The notes under the pieces: model-generated | Told to the model about the DNA's origin: nothing | The model's input: the letters and a program-made list of their open reading frames with translations, nothing else | Database searches by the model: none | Shown: positions 14,515 to 14,600 of the stretch, one piece after another | Numbering within the stretch: the stretch's first letter is position 1 | How the letters are laid out: the number at the start of each line of letters is the position of its first letter | Made by a program: the position numbers and the translations under genes | NCBI GenBank assembly: GCA_026770595.1 | Contig: MU634196.1 | Coordinates: 1-14,600 of the forward strand | Length of the DNA: 14,600 nucleotides | From: Ochromonadaceae sp. CCMP2298 | Taxonomy: Eukaryota; Sar; Synurophyceae; Ochromonadales; Ochromonadaceae | Direction of reading: 5' to 3'

Positions 14515-14600
14515 GTTCGGCTTCAGGTCGGCTAGCCGAGACGAAAAGCTTCGGCTTCGGCTGGAGTGACTTTGGGCTTCGGCTGGAGGCCCTAAGCTCC
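14515..14600 (+). repeat. Dispersed CGGCTTCGGCT motifs at the window edge
   Basis: TCGGCTTC or TCGGCT copies recur at about 14518, 14528, 14551 and 14577, with the palindrome TCGGCTAGCCGA at 14528-14539. GCCCTAAGC at 14589-14597 is the reverse complement of GCTTAGGGC at 14104-14112, at the edge of the fold-back element, so a larger nested element may run past the window. Confidence 0.65.

Larger units (their letters stand above)
14070..14600. other. Repeat-rich non-coding region upstream of the Nudix gene
   Basis: No coding signal was seen. The stretch is made of fold-back structures: an element at 14100-14298, a CGGCTT-based hairpin at 14293-14336, two copies of CTCGAGTGGT (14361 and 14424), short AAATTCCC palindromes at 14440-14490, and further TCGGCTTCGGCT copies to the window edge. 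It also has to hold the Nudix promoter. Confidence 0.6.

Noticed and set aside
1-14600. tRNA, rRNA or operon-like gene cluster
   Set aside because: No cloverleaf or rRNA signature was seen, and the genes are on mixed strands with unrelated roles.

Overview
This window looks like a gene-dense stretch of nuclear DNA from a microbial eukaryote. Eight protein genes lie in 14.6 kb on both strands. Five are split by GT-AG introns of 62 to 351 bp, and the exon joins keep clean reading frames and restore conserved protein families. The families are eukaryotic: an FG nucleoporin, tubulin-binding cofactor A, an Afi1-type DENN protein, a mitochondrial ribosome silencing factor and a mitochondrial-type Nudix CoA diphosphatase. 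The GNLPLH form of ankyrin repeat and the membrane-anchored EF-hand protein fit a protist, possibly a stramenopile or an early-branching relative of animals or fungi. The lineage cannot be fixed from the sequence alone.

Layout: 1-1560 (+) is the C-terminal part of an FG nucleoporin, cut by the window edge. 1842-2787 (+) is a four-exon, four-helix membrane protein resembling the CD20/MS4A family. 2929-3780 (-) is an intronless ankyrin-repeat protein. 4532-5680 (-) is a four-exon RsfS/MALSU1 gene with a mitochondrial presequence. 6193-8351 (+) is a five-exon EF-hand protein with an acylation signal and a disordered tail. 9118-11345 (-) is a two-exon Afi1/MesA-like protein. 11749-12622 (+) is a four-exon tubulin-binding cofactor A. 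12942-14069 (-) is an intronless Nudix hydrolase. The last 500 bases are fold-back repeats without a recognised gene.

The genes are independent housekeeping and signalling genes, not an operon or a pathway cluster. Two share a mitochondrial theme (RsfS and Nudix), but nothing ties them together. No new multi-gene system is visible. The unusual material is non-coding: one intron built almost wholly of four copies of a 25-28 bp repeat, two introns of one gene that share a homologous block, CACC-rich rather than T-rich tracts before many 3' splice sites, a near-perfect 34-bp-arm hairpin between two divergent genes, and a roughly 200-bp fold-back element upstream of the Nudix gene.
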